From Phoronis ovalis (taxonomy: Eukaryota > Phoronida > Phoronidae): a stretch of 12,287 nucleotides of DNA. The stretch is taken from assembly GCA_028565635.1 (NCBI GenBank), contig JAOXYB010046369.1, positions 1 to 12,287 of the forward strand, read 5' to 3'. The notes under the pieces are model-generated. The model was not told where the DNA came from, ran no database searches, and saw only the letters and a list, made by a program, of their open reading frames with translations. Shown piece by piece: positions 1 through 9,260 of this stretch. Each line of letters begins with the position of its first letter. Position 1 is the stretch's first letter. The position numbers and the translations under genes were made by a program.

Positions 1-806
1 CACAAAAAATGTCAAAGATTCGCATCGGCATTTGACCTACTTCTCAAGGTCACTTTGAAATGTGGCCTGGCCTAATATGCCCATCAACCTACGGCCTACA
101 TGAATCCCCCTTTGAATCGTCCAGTCATCGCTTCATCTTTCCCAAAATGGGCGCAATGTAATGTGCACTCTCGGGTACAAACATGGCCACCAGTCGGCCA
201 TGTTGGAAATAATCGGGGTCAAACTTTTATCCTACGTGTACTTTGACCAGTATTTACCCTGTACCAAATATGAAGATGATCCTACAAAAACAAAAAGCTA
301 TTATTGCAAGTTAACATCTCGAGAACAAACATGGCTGCCAGTCGGCCATCTTGAAAGTGATCCATGTCGCAATTACAGACGATCTGCAATTTGACCTGTA
401 TTTATCCTGTACCAAATATAAAGCTGATCGCATAAAAACTGAAGCAGTTATTGCGCGACAAAGAAAGTGTTACGTGCAACAAAAATTGTCAAAGATTCGT
501 ATCGACATTTGACCTATTTCTCAAGGTCATTTTAAAATTTCACCTGGCCTAATATGCCCACCAACCCATGGCCTATCTGAATCCACCTTCGAATCGTCAA
601 GTCAACGCTTCGTCTTTCCCGAAATGGGCGCAACGTGAGGTGCACTTTCGGGTACAAACATGGCCGCCAATCGGCCATGTTGGCAGTAATCGAGGTCAAA
701 ATTATATTCAACCTGTGCTTTGACCTGTACTTACCCTGTACCAAATACAAAGATGAACTGACGAAAGCTGAAGCCGTTATAGCGAGACAAAGAAAAGGTT
801 ACATAT
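1..806. repeat. 477-bp tandem repeat with a nested 148-bp duplication
   Basis: Landmarks recur at a constant 477-base offset: GTCAAAGATTCG at 11 and 488, GTGCAC(T)CGGGTACAAAC-like sequence at 163 and 640, GTACCAAATA at 261 and 738. Within the first unit the tail block also repeats at about 148 bases (CATGGC..CGGCCAT at 182 and 330; GTACCAAATA at 261 and 409). The unit therefore occurs twice and its tail three times. Divergence is roughly 15-20 percent by eye. The tail carries a CATGGCCG/CGGCCATG inverted repeat, perfect at 659-679. It is probably a non-autonomous interspersed repeat that has expanded in tandem in the BRAP intron; the first unit may start left of the window. Confidence 0.8.
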
Positions 807-1036
807 GCCGCCGCCGCCTCCGCAGACCCTACGACTATATGCCCATTCACTATTACATAGTGATGGGCATAATTATGATTATAGGAAATGGTTAATAAAT
901 TCAAACTAAGAGCCTCCTGTTCAAAGCAGAAGACTACACAGCTTACACTACACAGCTTAGTTAGGTTTGCGACAAAAGAGAACTTGCAAGACTAGTATTA
1001 AACACTAACTTACGTCTGCTGTTTTCTGGAACTCAC
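807..1036. other. Intron remainder: GCC run, hairpin and spacer
   Basis: A short CCGCCGCCGCC run at 808-818 is followed by an inverted repeat at 838-871 (arms TATGCCCATTCACTAT and ATAGTGATGGGCATA around TAC, one base unpaired). This looks like the end of the repeat family to its left. Bases 890-1036 show nothing recognisable apart from a near-duplicated ACTACACAGCTTA at 934-958. Confidence 0.5.
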
Positions 1037-1150
1037 CTGTGAAGATTTTACTGTTTCCACTCTAGCGACATACACCAAATAACAAATATCGGGCTCCAGT
1101 GAATTGAATGTAGCATTGTTAAAAACACTGTAGAACTCATCAGCATATTT
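1037..1150 (-). CDS. BRAP: BRAP coding exon 7: end of RRM-like domain, last exon in window
   Basis: A 114-base exon of 38 whole codons (acceptor TGTTTCAG, donor CAG|GTGAGT). It reads KYADEFYSVFNNATFNSLEP then DICYLVYVARVETVKSSQ, corresponding to the vertebrate segment ending QLVYVERAEV just before the RING domain. No further BRAP exon was found between here and base 1; the next one, expected to open the C-x-x-C RING motif, should lie to the left of the window. Confidence 0.9.
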
Positions 1151-4100
1151 CTGAAACAGTGCAGAATATTGTTGTTTGTCATTACAATATTAACCAGAGT
1201 CAATATAGGATTCCCCATGAACGGTGGATCCTTTTTACATTTTTTGCAGATGTGGGATCATCGTGAGTCAGATTTTAAATTCAAATCAATAATGTTAGTT
1301 ACTGCAGGCAAAAAGCAAAGTTTGGTTTACAGGAAAATTACATATAATCTTGTAGTACTATAATTAATAGCTCACTTTTTACTGTTTAATTTAATACATA
1401 ATTTAGACATACCTGATCTTTGAATTTGATTAGAACCATATACTGATTAGGTGTGTGATCTCGGATTATGCGCATATGTTCTATTCCAGGACTAAAACAA
1501 AATAATGCCATTTTTTAATGTCTGTAATGAACCTCGTTAAAATGACCACATTTTAAAGACATTGCCACAGGTACAGACAAACTTATAAAACTATTTGTTA
1601 GGCAAGACCAAAAAAAATTGTTTGACTGGCGCGACCGCTTCAAATTTTGGGTTTTCACTTTTTTTTAAAATTGTTTAACGGGCCTGACCGCTTCAAATTT
1701 CAGCATTTTCAATTTATTTTATTGTAAACAATCAGAAAACATGAAAACCCAAATTCTTGCGGTGTTGTCTGATTCAAAATATGTTTTCTTTTCTTTTAAC
1801 ACTAAAAATAAGCCCAACTGACTCGATTTTTAAGGCCTTTCGCCCGTTAAACACTTTTTAAAAAAATAATAATACAAACCGGCCGACCGACTCAGTTTTT
1901 GAGAGCTTTCGACTGTTAAACAACTTTATTTTTGGTGTAGCCTTACGAAAAATATTGACAAACCCTTTAAAAACTAAACAAATTATTAACAGCTACAGGT
2001 CTTAATGTATAATGCTTATAATTACATAACATTTGAAGAATGCAGAAACTGTCCTTGTTTAAATAAAATTTATCTTCTGTATTTTCGCATATCTCATTGG
2101 GGTTTGTTTTCAACTGTCTAACCTTTAAAATTCCATCTAGTAAGATAAAATTAATCAGGTTCTGACAGAGAGGATCACATTATTATTTAGTTGTTTGCAA
2201 TGCGATTTGCCCATTTAAGCATGATGCAAATCATAGCACATAAGTGTGCATTATACTTTAAAGTGTAAACACATTATAAGTAACAATAAATAGCACTTAC
2301 TGTAGAGGTGCAGTAAATTGCATTAAGTCTCGTGTTGTCATGGTAGCGGGCACGGCTAATATACATATCATTTCGCTGCGTGGAGTGTCCTCACTTAGTG
2401 GAGTCATCTGGCTGTAAAACCATGTGACTTTTAGCTGGTTTAACAAAATTATTTTAATGTACTCAATGCAAAACCAAATTTTATATTGAGAAAACATTTT
2501 TAAATGTTTTCTCAATATAAAAACTCAACTTAAAAGTGACAAAATTGTTTTCTAACATTTAGGCTATGTCACAGTATATAATAAGGATAATTATCAATTA
2601 TTAACTGCAGAAAGAGTAAATATACCTTAAAATACTTTCATATTAATTTTGCAGTTTACCAATCCAATGTCATTTTATCAAAACAAGATACCAGTTTAGC
2701 CTTAACATATCAGCTTAATTAGGTTACCTACATAGATTTTAGTTACTTTTTCTAAATAAATTTTCTCAAACCTACTTTTCTTTATAGAGATGAAGAATTC
2801 CCTCTGTACATTCAACCATGGGGTTCCCAGACTTGAAGTGTACTGTTGATGGAATTTTACTCAGAGGGCTATGACTAACAGGTCTAGATCTTGCACTACC
2901 GGGTCGTGAATTGGAACCATCATCACAGGTGACTGGGGAATTCCTGCTATCAATGGGTTGAAACTGTTCTCGGAATGATGACACTGGAACAGGTGTGGTG
3001 TTTCTCTTTGAAACAGCTCCTTAACATGAAATTAGACAAACTTACCATTCTGTTATAATCTGATTTCTGAACAAAAGGTGTTAAAACACTAAGTGTGTTT
3101 TGCAAACTAAAGAAGTAATGCTGCATCTTTACACATATAGATTAGTGCCAAAAAGGAGCTGAACTTCTTTGTTACAGTGACATACACTGCCTTTGGGGAC
3201 AATACATCATTTGTGATTCATCAAAAGCATAAAATTGAAAGATAAAAAGAAAAGGTATAGAGATATTAGATTACAGGTCATCATCTTACTGCCCAGACAA
3301 TGTAACCTAAAAAGAGTCATCATTCTCCATTATGAAGTAATTAACAATTTGCTGGATCCTAGTACCTTGATCCCCATTCGCTATCATACTATTCCCTGGA
3401 GAACTAGATTCATTTCCCTCACTGTGGTGCCTCCTTTTTACAGCCGCCGCATAATCTCTGCTAGACTGCAGGTCATCCCTACTAGATTGCAGATCTTCTC
3501 TACTTGAATGTACATCTGATGAATTTTGTTTACTTTTTGTATCAAAGTTTTCATTCATCATTTCATCTTTTTCTTTAGAATTGTCTGAACAAGCAAACTT
3601 CAGATTCTCAGCCAAAAGAATTTCTTCGCCATCAGTACACTCTTCATTATCTGCAGATTTAACATCTTCACTAGGCTCTTTCATTGCGTCATCAGTATCT
3701 GCCTGAATTATTTCAGTGTCATCGTCATCATGATGCTCATTCGTTTCTTCTGCTAAAGGAAAGAAACTTCAAAATTATACCAGAAACAAACTTGTACACA
3801 AACACGTTTCTATGTTACAAAATAACACATAGTATAATGTCTGAAGACTAAATAAGACTTAGTTAGATGATTGACTAATCATTTGGATACTTTACTTCTT
3901 ACATATATGTTGCAATAGCATAAAAAATAGTATATGCTAAGGGATCATCTCAAAAGTTATCGCAATGACCGCAAACGTATAGTGTTTCGTATAGGGGGCA
4001 GGGGGGGTTAAAATCTCCCTACATTTATGGTTTAGTGCGAAATAAAAAAAATCCTGCCTAGTATATATACGATATTTAAAATCATTCCTTTAACGGACCC

Positions 4101-5982
4101 CCGTTTTGAAATAGTAACACGGACCCCGTCGCACCACCCCCTTTGGAAGAAACAATTTTTTTTTTGTTTACGGCACCTATTCTGGGCGTATTGGAACAAT
4201 AGGAATGGAAATGAGGAAATAACCTTTTTTTTTGCTTGTCAATTTTTTTCTGGCGGGACGGAGACGTTTCAGCAACCTTTTTCGATCACTGAACTGATAT
4301 TTTTCCCTCGCATCCGCCTTTTGAGAAAATGTCTGACGGCCCTGATTTCGCTCTTGAAATTGCTTGTCAGTTTTTACACGTGCGTGATGTTGAAATCTCA
4401 CTAACCCCCCTACGTTTGACCAGGGGGGTTGGGGGGTAATTCCTATACAAAACACTATACGTTTGCGGTCATTGCGATAACTTTTGAGATGATCCCTAAG
4501 ATGATGGTCAGCACAGCTACAAGATAACTTACACTGTACCAGACAGTGGTACTTATACCAACTCTTCCAATGAACGTTCACAGGATATCTGGCATTTTTT
4601 CTGAAACCCTCGTATAGGAGTAATTATTAGACCAGTATTATCAGCCGTTGTACATAGATATTAACAGCAATAAATATATCTTGAAAAATGCAGTAGCTGA
4701 ATGATCCACTGTGCAACAAACATAATATTTCTGGGACTGAATCAAACAGAAAGTTACATAACTTACTCAATATTGGATTGAAAACTGCGTCCATTGTGTT
4801 ATTAAATCCCAGGGAAGCACTTGCCAAAAAACTTGGTATGGTGTGAGGCCCAAGGTAAAAAAATTACCCCATGGTAAAAACTGCATTTTTTTCAGAAAAA
4901 TAACCCATAGTAAAAATGTATTTGCAAAAACACACCCCATGGTAAAAAAAATCTTAGAAATGTACAGCCCATGGTAAAAAAAGTAAATTAAATCCTAGAA
5001 AATTACACCCACAAATGTGGCACCCTGTGGTAAATAATCTTTTCTACCATATTAAAAATGGAGGCTGAAAAAAAAATGGCCCACAGGGTGGCATATATAC
5101 ACAGTCACCACAAATGGAAGTGCCTCTCAGGTATTAAAATTTATCATCCACAATAATGTAGGAGTCATTTGAAAGCCCGCTCCCTGTGGATACCAATAAC
5201 CAGAGATAACAGGGCAAGTAGAATGGGTTAATATGGGGAATACCACCCTCTGCACTACAGGGGAATACCAGGGACATTCTTTACTCCCATATATTTTATA
5301 ATGCCATGCTATCTGCATCGAAAATACGATAAAAAATAATATAATAGCAGGCATGTTCAGGGTTGTATGCCACTACAAAGCCCCCCATTAACGGGGCTAA
5401 CACCAGGGATGTGCACTATCAAATAGTTACATGCCCCGCTATTTCCCCAAAGGGGTCAGGCTTTCAAATGAATCCTGCATGATCTATGTCATTTATTTTG
5501 TGTATAGTGTGATTGAAAACTGAATTTAGGAGTACATTTTATATTAAACACTACAGATAGCATTACCTTCGATTTCAATAGTCTCAACTTGAATTTTCTG
5601 CATGTTTCTTCTTCCTCTGTAACGATTTAGTGTCTCCTCGCTTAAATCATCAAACTCAGGCTCAGCCATCTTGAAATTTGGAGCTACAAAATATGTCAAT
5701 CATTGACATTGCTATAACGAAGTTGTAACTTATGTGTTTAAAGCGAATTGGTCCTTGCCACACGTTTTACTTTTAAACATTTTTACAGTACAACGGGACT
5801 TTAGGATGTCTAAGCAGGGGGTGTGGGGACTAAAACGCTTCTAGTTTTAGAATATTTTAGATTTAGTTGATTTATAGAATGAAATAAATTATAAAAAGTG
5901 ACTTACCACAGTATGATAAATTCTCAGGGGACACAGCCTCGTCCTTTACTTCCAACTGAAACACTACGAGAGAGATTTGCAT
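1037..5982 (-). CDS. BRAP: BRAP (BRCA1-associated protein / IMP), 5' portion, seven coding exons, truncated by window edge
   Basis: Coding segments on the minus strand, in order: 5982-5907, 5683-5567, 3752-3366, 3019-2776, 2411-2301, 1491-1413, 1150-1037. All junctions are GT-AG and every split codon resolves (Ala, Ala, Gly, Asn, His), giving about 376 residues. The start MQISLVVFQLEV parallels the vertebrate BRAP start MSVSLVVIRLEL. Residues 27-240 are an acidic, Ser/Asp-rich linker, longer than in human. From about residue 255 the conserved block begins: SGNPMVECTEGILHLYKEN, then ICILAVPATMTTRDLMQF, then RIIRDHTPNQYMVLIKF and FNSLEPDICYLVYV. This is the BRAP2 N-terminal RRM-like domain. In known BRAP proteins a RING-H2, a UBP zinc finger and a coiled coil follow; those exons are not in the window. 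BRAP is a cytoplasmic E3 ubiquitin ligase that restrains KSR-scaffolded MAPK signalling and retains NLS-bearing proteins in the cytoplasm (family knowledge). Identification is by recognised sequence, not a database search. Confidence 0.93.
1151..1412. other. BRAP intron between exons 6 and 7
   Basis: AT-rich intron of 262 bases. A 64-codon plus-strand open frame crosses it but has no recognisable content. Confidence 0.7.
1413..1491 (-). CDS. BRAP: BRAP coding exon 6: RRM-like domain
   Basis: A 79-base exon (acceptor TTGTTTTAG, donor CAG|GTATGT). It encodes PGIEHMRIIRDHTPNQYM followed by VLIKFKDQ, matching vertebrate MKIIRDSTPNQYMVLIKF almost residue for residue. It ends in phase 0. It is too short to stand out as an open reading frame and was found from homology and splice phase. 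Confidence 0.93.
1492..2300. other. BRAP intron between exons 5 and 6
   Basis: An 809-base AT-rich intron. Apart from the foldback element at 1597-1946 I see no gene, RNA or repeat in it. Confidence 0.65.
1597..1946. mobile_element. Foldback / MITE-like element in a BRAP intron
   Basis: The two ends form imperfect inverted repeats of about 35 bases: left GTTAGGCAAGACCAAAAA at 1597, right (reverse complement from 1946) GTAAGGCTACACCAAAAA, both then running into TTGTTT(G/A)AC. Inside, four modules share a GTTTAACGGGC-like core followed by CGAAAGC or GACCGCTTC, two in each arm in opposite orientation. No coding capacity and no convincing target-site duplication were seen. The class is unresolved. 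Confidence 0.6.
2301..2411 (-). CDS. BRAP: BRAP coding exon 5: RRM-like domain
   Basis: The acceptor TTTTACAG and donor CA|GTAAGT bound 111 bases encoding residues 276-311. ICILAVPATMTTRDLMQF corresponds to the vertebrate LCILTVPAAMTSHDLMKF, the most recognisable part of the BRAP2 domain. It leaves two bases of a His codon completed by exon 6. Confidence 0.93.
2479..2522. repeat. Perfect palindrome, 21-bp arms, 2-base centre
   Basis: Arms 2479-2499 and 2502-2522 are exact reverse complements (TTTTATATTGAGAAAACA... inward) around TT. It lies 68 bases upstream (in the BRAP sense) of exon 5's acceptor, inside the 364-base intron 2412-2775. In the transcript it would form a 21-bp hairpin close to the splice site. 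No other structure was seen in that intron. Confidence 0.9.
2776..3019 (-). CDS. BRAP: BRAP coding exon 4: entry into conserved domain
   Basis: Acceptor GTTAAG, donor AA|GTAGGT, 244 bases, residues 195-274. The first two thirds are Ser/Pro/Arg-rich linker (for example SRPGSARSRPVSHSPLSK). The last third, SGNPMVECTEGILHLYKE, matches the vertebrate block SGNPSVEIVHGIMHLYK at the start of the BRAP2 domain. The split codon AA|C joins to exon 5 as Asn, reproducing the vertebrate-like order HLYK-x-N. Confidence 0.9.
3020..3365. other. BRAP intron between exons 3 and 4
   Basis: A 346-base AT-rich intron; nothing recognisable in it. Confidence 0.7.
3366..3752 (-). CDS. BRAP: BRAP coding exon 3: acidic, low-complexity linker
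   Basis: This 387-base exon (acceptor CTTTAG, donor CAAG|GTACTA) encodes residues 66-193 and is the part least like vertebrate BRAP. It opens with a His/Asp run (EHHDDDD) and stays rich in Asp, Glu and Ser. It carries about three copies of a seven-residue motif SSR(E/D)DLQ encoded by 21-base direct repeats near 3457-3515, followed by a basic KRRHH. It is probably disordered. The open frame continues past the donor to a stop at 3307, but only the GT junction restores the homologous sequence in the next exon. Confidence 0.85.
3941..4496. mobile_element. Harbinger-like MITE (556 bp) in BRAP intron 2
   Basis: Terminal inverted repeats at 3941-3995 and 4442-4496 start GGGATCATCTCAAAAGTTAT and agree over 47 consecutive bases, then one mismatch, then seven more matches. 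The element is flanked by TAA on both sides (3938-3940, 4497-4499), a 3-bp target-site duplication of the TWA type used by PIF/Harbinger transposons. Inside the ends, each arm has a G-run followed by TTA(A/G) and a GAGATTT-like segment, so the inverted homology extends further with an indel. No transposase frame is present, so it is non-autonomous. The near-identical ends suggest recent insertion. Confidence 0.8.
4847..5036. repeat. Array of CCCATGGTAAAA motifs
   Basis: Six copies of a CCC(A/T)(T/A/G)(G/A)GTAAA motif with starts near 4849, 4868, 4904, 4936, 4968 and 5023, the middle ones spaced 32-36 bases and separated by A/T-rich spacers containing TTAGAAA or TTTGCAAA. It is a degenerate short tandem array in BRAP intron 2. 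On the minus (transcribed) strand the motif reads TTTTACCATGGG. Confidence 0.65.
5018..5093. repeat. Short inverted repeat next to the motif array
   Basis: TGGCACCCTGTGG at 5018-5030 and CCACAGGGTGGCA at 5081-5093 pair over 12 of 13 bases around a 50-base A-rich loop. Confidence 0.65.
5157..5479. mobile_element. Second inverted-repeat element in BRAP intron 2
   Basis: TGTAGGAGTCATTTGAAAGC at 5157 and, on the reverse strand from 5479, TGCAGGATTCATTTGAAAGC agree at 19 of 21 positions (21st base C in both). The 323-base interior is richer in C and G (runs such as AGCCCCCCATTAACGGGGCT) than its flanks. No coding capacity was seen, and the target-site duplication is unclear. Probably an old non-autonomous DNA transposon, but a chance foldback is not excluded. 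Confidence 0.5.
5567..5683 (-). CDS. BRAP: BRAP coding exon 2
   Basis: The acceptor TTTTGTAG and donor AAG|GTAATG bound 117 bases, entered with two bases of a split Ala codon and left with one base of another. It encodes residues 27-64, including the acidic stretch MAEPEFDDLSEET and a short basic patch RYRGRR. The basic patch resembles a nuclear or RNA-contact signal, but nothing further supports that. An internal ATG at 5669 could serve a shorter isoform if exon 1 is skipped. Confidence 0.88.
5907..5982 (-). CDS. BRAP: BRAP coding exon 1
   Basis: Encodes residues 1-25 plus the first base of codon 26, starting MQISLVVFQLEV and ending LSYC. The donor is GTG|GTAAGT. An in-frame TGA lies upstream at 6006-6004 in the unspliced DNA, supporting this ATG as the start, and the residues line up with the vertebrate N-terminus. 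The ATG is directly preceded by TTTACAG, which could be an acceptor joining a separate 5' UTR exon, so the transcript start may lie further right than the unspliced reading suggests. Confidence 0.88.
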
Positions 5983-6244
5983 CTGTAAACATTGATGGTT
6001 CTTTCAGTACTTAAAATTAAACAATAGCGTTACCATTCAATGTGTAATGTTAGTTTTTGTACTCGGTGTATGAAAGTCGAAAGATGTAACACTGTACTGA
6101 TGATGATGATGCGATATCAGAAATCGAAAATTTCCCATTATTCATAATGCGACAACTGGCGGAGAAAACATTTTATAGATCTCCATTTGCAAAGGAGTTA
6201 CTTTTCGCTTACGGATTAGTTTCGTAGCGTGAAGTTATCTGGAA
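5983..6244. promoter_or_regulatory. Shared divergent promoter and 5' UTR region between BRAP and QPRT
   Basis: Only 262 bases separate the BRAP start codon (minus, 5982) from the QPRT start codon (plus, 6245), and both 5' UTRs must fit in it unless BRAP has a distal first exon. I see no TATA box well placed for either gene. There is a short TGATGATGATGATG run (6099-6112) and a modest rise in CG dinucleotides on the QPRT side (6113-6235) compared with the AT-rich flanks, as expected for a TATA-less housekeeping promoter. Specific factor sites are not claimed. Confidence 0.6.
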
Positions 6245-7819
<1,575 letters not shown>

Positions 7820-8370
7820 AATGCTGTCAACTTCTATCACCACTGTCAGTTCATCCAACATTTTCAACAAATAATTTTCTGTCATTTTTGGAAAAAGTGT
7901 TAGAATTAGTGGGATATCTTTCTGTTCAATCTGAAATCTGCCTAAAATCAGACATTATTAGCATTTCAACTACAAGCCACAAGTAAATTTATGTGAAGTA
8001 GCAATCATGGTGGCAGTGTACTAGGAGGGCAGCGGCTCAGATTAATTCAATGATCATCGCTCTAGATTGCCATTTCTGCAATACAATGTGCTCTAACCAG
8101 ACAAGGATGATGTACAAAATTGAAGGCTCAACTTATTTTGAATGTTTTCTGGCATTTGTAAACTGCCAAGACCTGGACAATTACGGTAACTGTATGTATT
8201 GTTTCTCTAAACAATACAACGCCAGTTTTTCTCCATGGAGTATGATTTATAGAACAATTTGCATGTTTGCTGACACTTGTTGCCAGCAAAGATTAGAGCA
8301 TCATCTGAGTAATGGAGTGTATTATCAAGTAAAACATCAAACACAAAATTTCGAGCTTTTTTAAGGGTTT

Positions 8371-8398
8371 TTTATTTTTTATTTTAAAATTTTTTATT
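8371..8398 (-). promoter_or_regulatory. Cluster of three minus-strand AATAAA hexamers (distal ATXN2 candidate)
   Basis: Three AATAAA hexamers on the minus strand at 8376-8371, 8383-8378 and 8398-8393 within an A-rich tract. They may be a distal ATXN2 cleavage signal or merely chance in a homopolymer-rich stretch. If used, the ATXN2 3' UTR would overlap the QPRT 3' UTR. Confidence 0.3.
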
Positions 8399-8524
8399 TT
8401 CTTTTTCTTCTTTTAAATATCAACAACTTGGTGACACCATAATTTCAAGTTTCCCCATCATACAGACTTTTTCAGAACATAATTCCCACAGTGTACTCAA
8501 ATTAATTTTGTCACCATATAACTT

Positions 8525-8530
8525 AATAAA
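8525..8530 (+). promoter_or_regulatory. Candidate poly(A) signal for QPRT
   Basis: The first canonical AATAAA on the plus strand after the QPRT stop, giving a 3' UTR of about 730 bases. No nearer AATAAA or ATTAAA was seen, though weaker variants could be used. Confidence 0.45.
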
Positions 8531-9254
8531 AACAACAATCGCATATCTTCTACTGGACAGTTTCTATATATAGCTCAGCTGTGAAAACTTGGCAAACAAA
8601 ATACTGTAAGCAAAATTTTCTGACAGCAGTATAATCAACAGTACTAAGACAGACAAATGCTGCAGTCCTCACAGTGATACTATTTACTTAGGTTTTAATG
8701 TTTTTGGAAGATAAAACTTGCTGCACCTAGCTTCTATACAGAAGCAAGATTTTGTTGTTAAAATAATGTTTTGAGTAAATATGATCATTTGAGCCATTCA
8801 ACTTGAACAATGAACTCTTTCATGATTAGCTACTTTAAATGACTATGTTCTAGTGAGACATTATCTGAGCTAAACAGGTTGCACTATGGATCACCTCAGC
8901 AGTAGTAGTTTTAATGACGAAGTCACAAACTGTATTTTAGGTACCATAATTAAACATGAACAACTGTTCAATTGATTAAATACTGAAGTACTCTCGAGGT
9001 ACAAATGATATTTATCTAAGGGGTTTTCTAAATCTTCTGCACTTTGTTTTACTGCAGTACATATTATGACTGAGTACTGTTATCCTTTGTCCAGATCAAA
9101 ATGTCACAATCGTTCAGTATCTTGTCCTCATAGCTCTATCCAAGTAACATCTAATTGGCACTAGTTAATACTGTGAAGCCACCTAAAAACTATAATCAAA
9201 AATACATATTAGATAAAGAAAGCCCTGCTGCAACTTTGAGTATATATTTGATAT

Positions 9255-9260
9255 TTTATT
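9255..9260 (-). promoter_or_regulatory. Candidate poly(A) signal for ATXN2 (proximal)
   Basis: AATAAA on the minus strand about 270 bases after the ATXN2 TAG. Use of this site would leave the two converging transcripts non-overlapping. Confidence 0.45.

Noticed and set aside
161-895. Open frames of 77 and 86 codons in the tandem repeat, similar to each other
   Set aside because: Their similarity comes from the repeat itself. The frames are short, interrupted differently in each copy, and resemble no transposon protein.
2297-2515. Taking the minus-strand ATG at 2515 inside the palindrome as a gene start
   Set aside because: Only the part after the acceptor at 2412 matches BRAP; the upstream residues are translated intron and palindrome.
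3235-3507. A 90-codon plus-strand open frame overlapping BRAP exon 3
   Set aside because: Antisense to a BRAP exon whose splice phases agree on both sides.
4177-4581. A 134-codon minus-strand open frame with a Lys/Arg-rich end
   Set aside because: It runs across the right terminal repeat of the MITE and its interior, with no transposase or other recognisable motif; it is open by chance.
8050-8364. A 104-codon Cys-rich plus-strand open frame downstream of QPRT
   Set aside because: No signal peptide, no recognisable Cys spacing or domain, AT-rich and ending in a T-rich tract; it fits the QPRT 3' UTR better than a gene.
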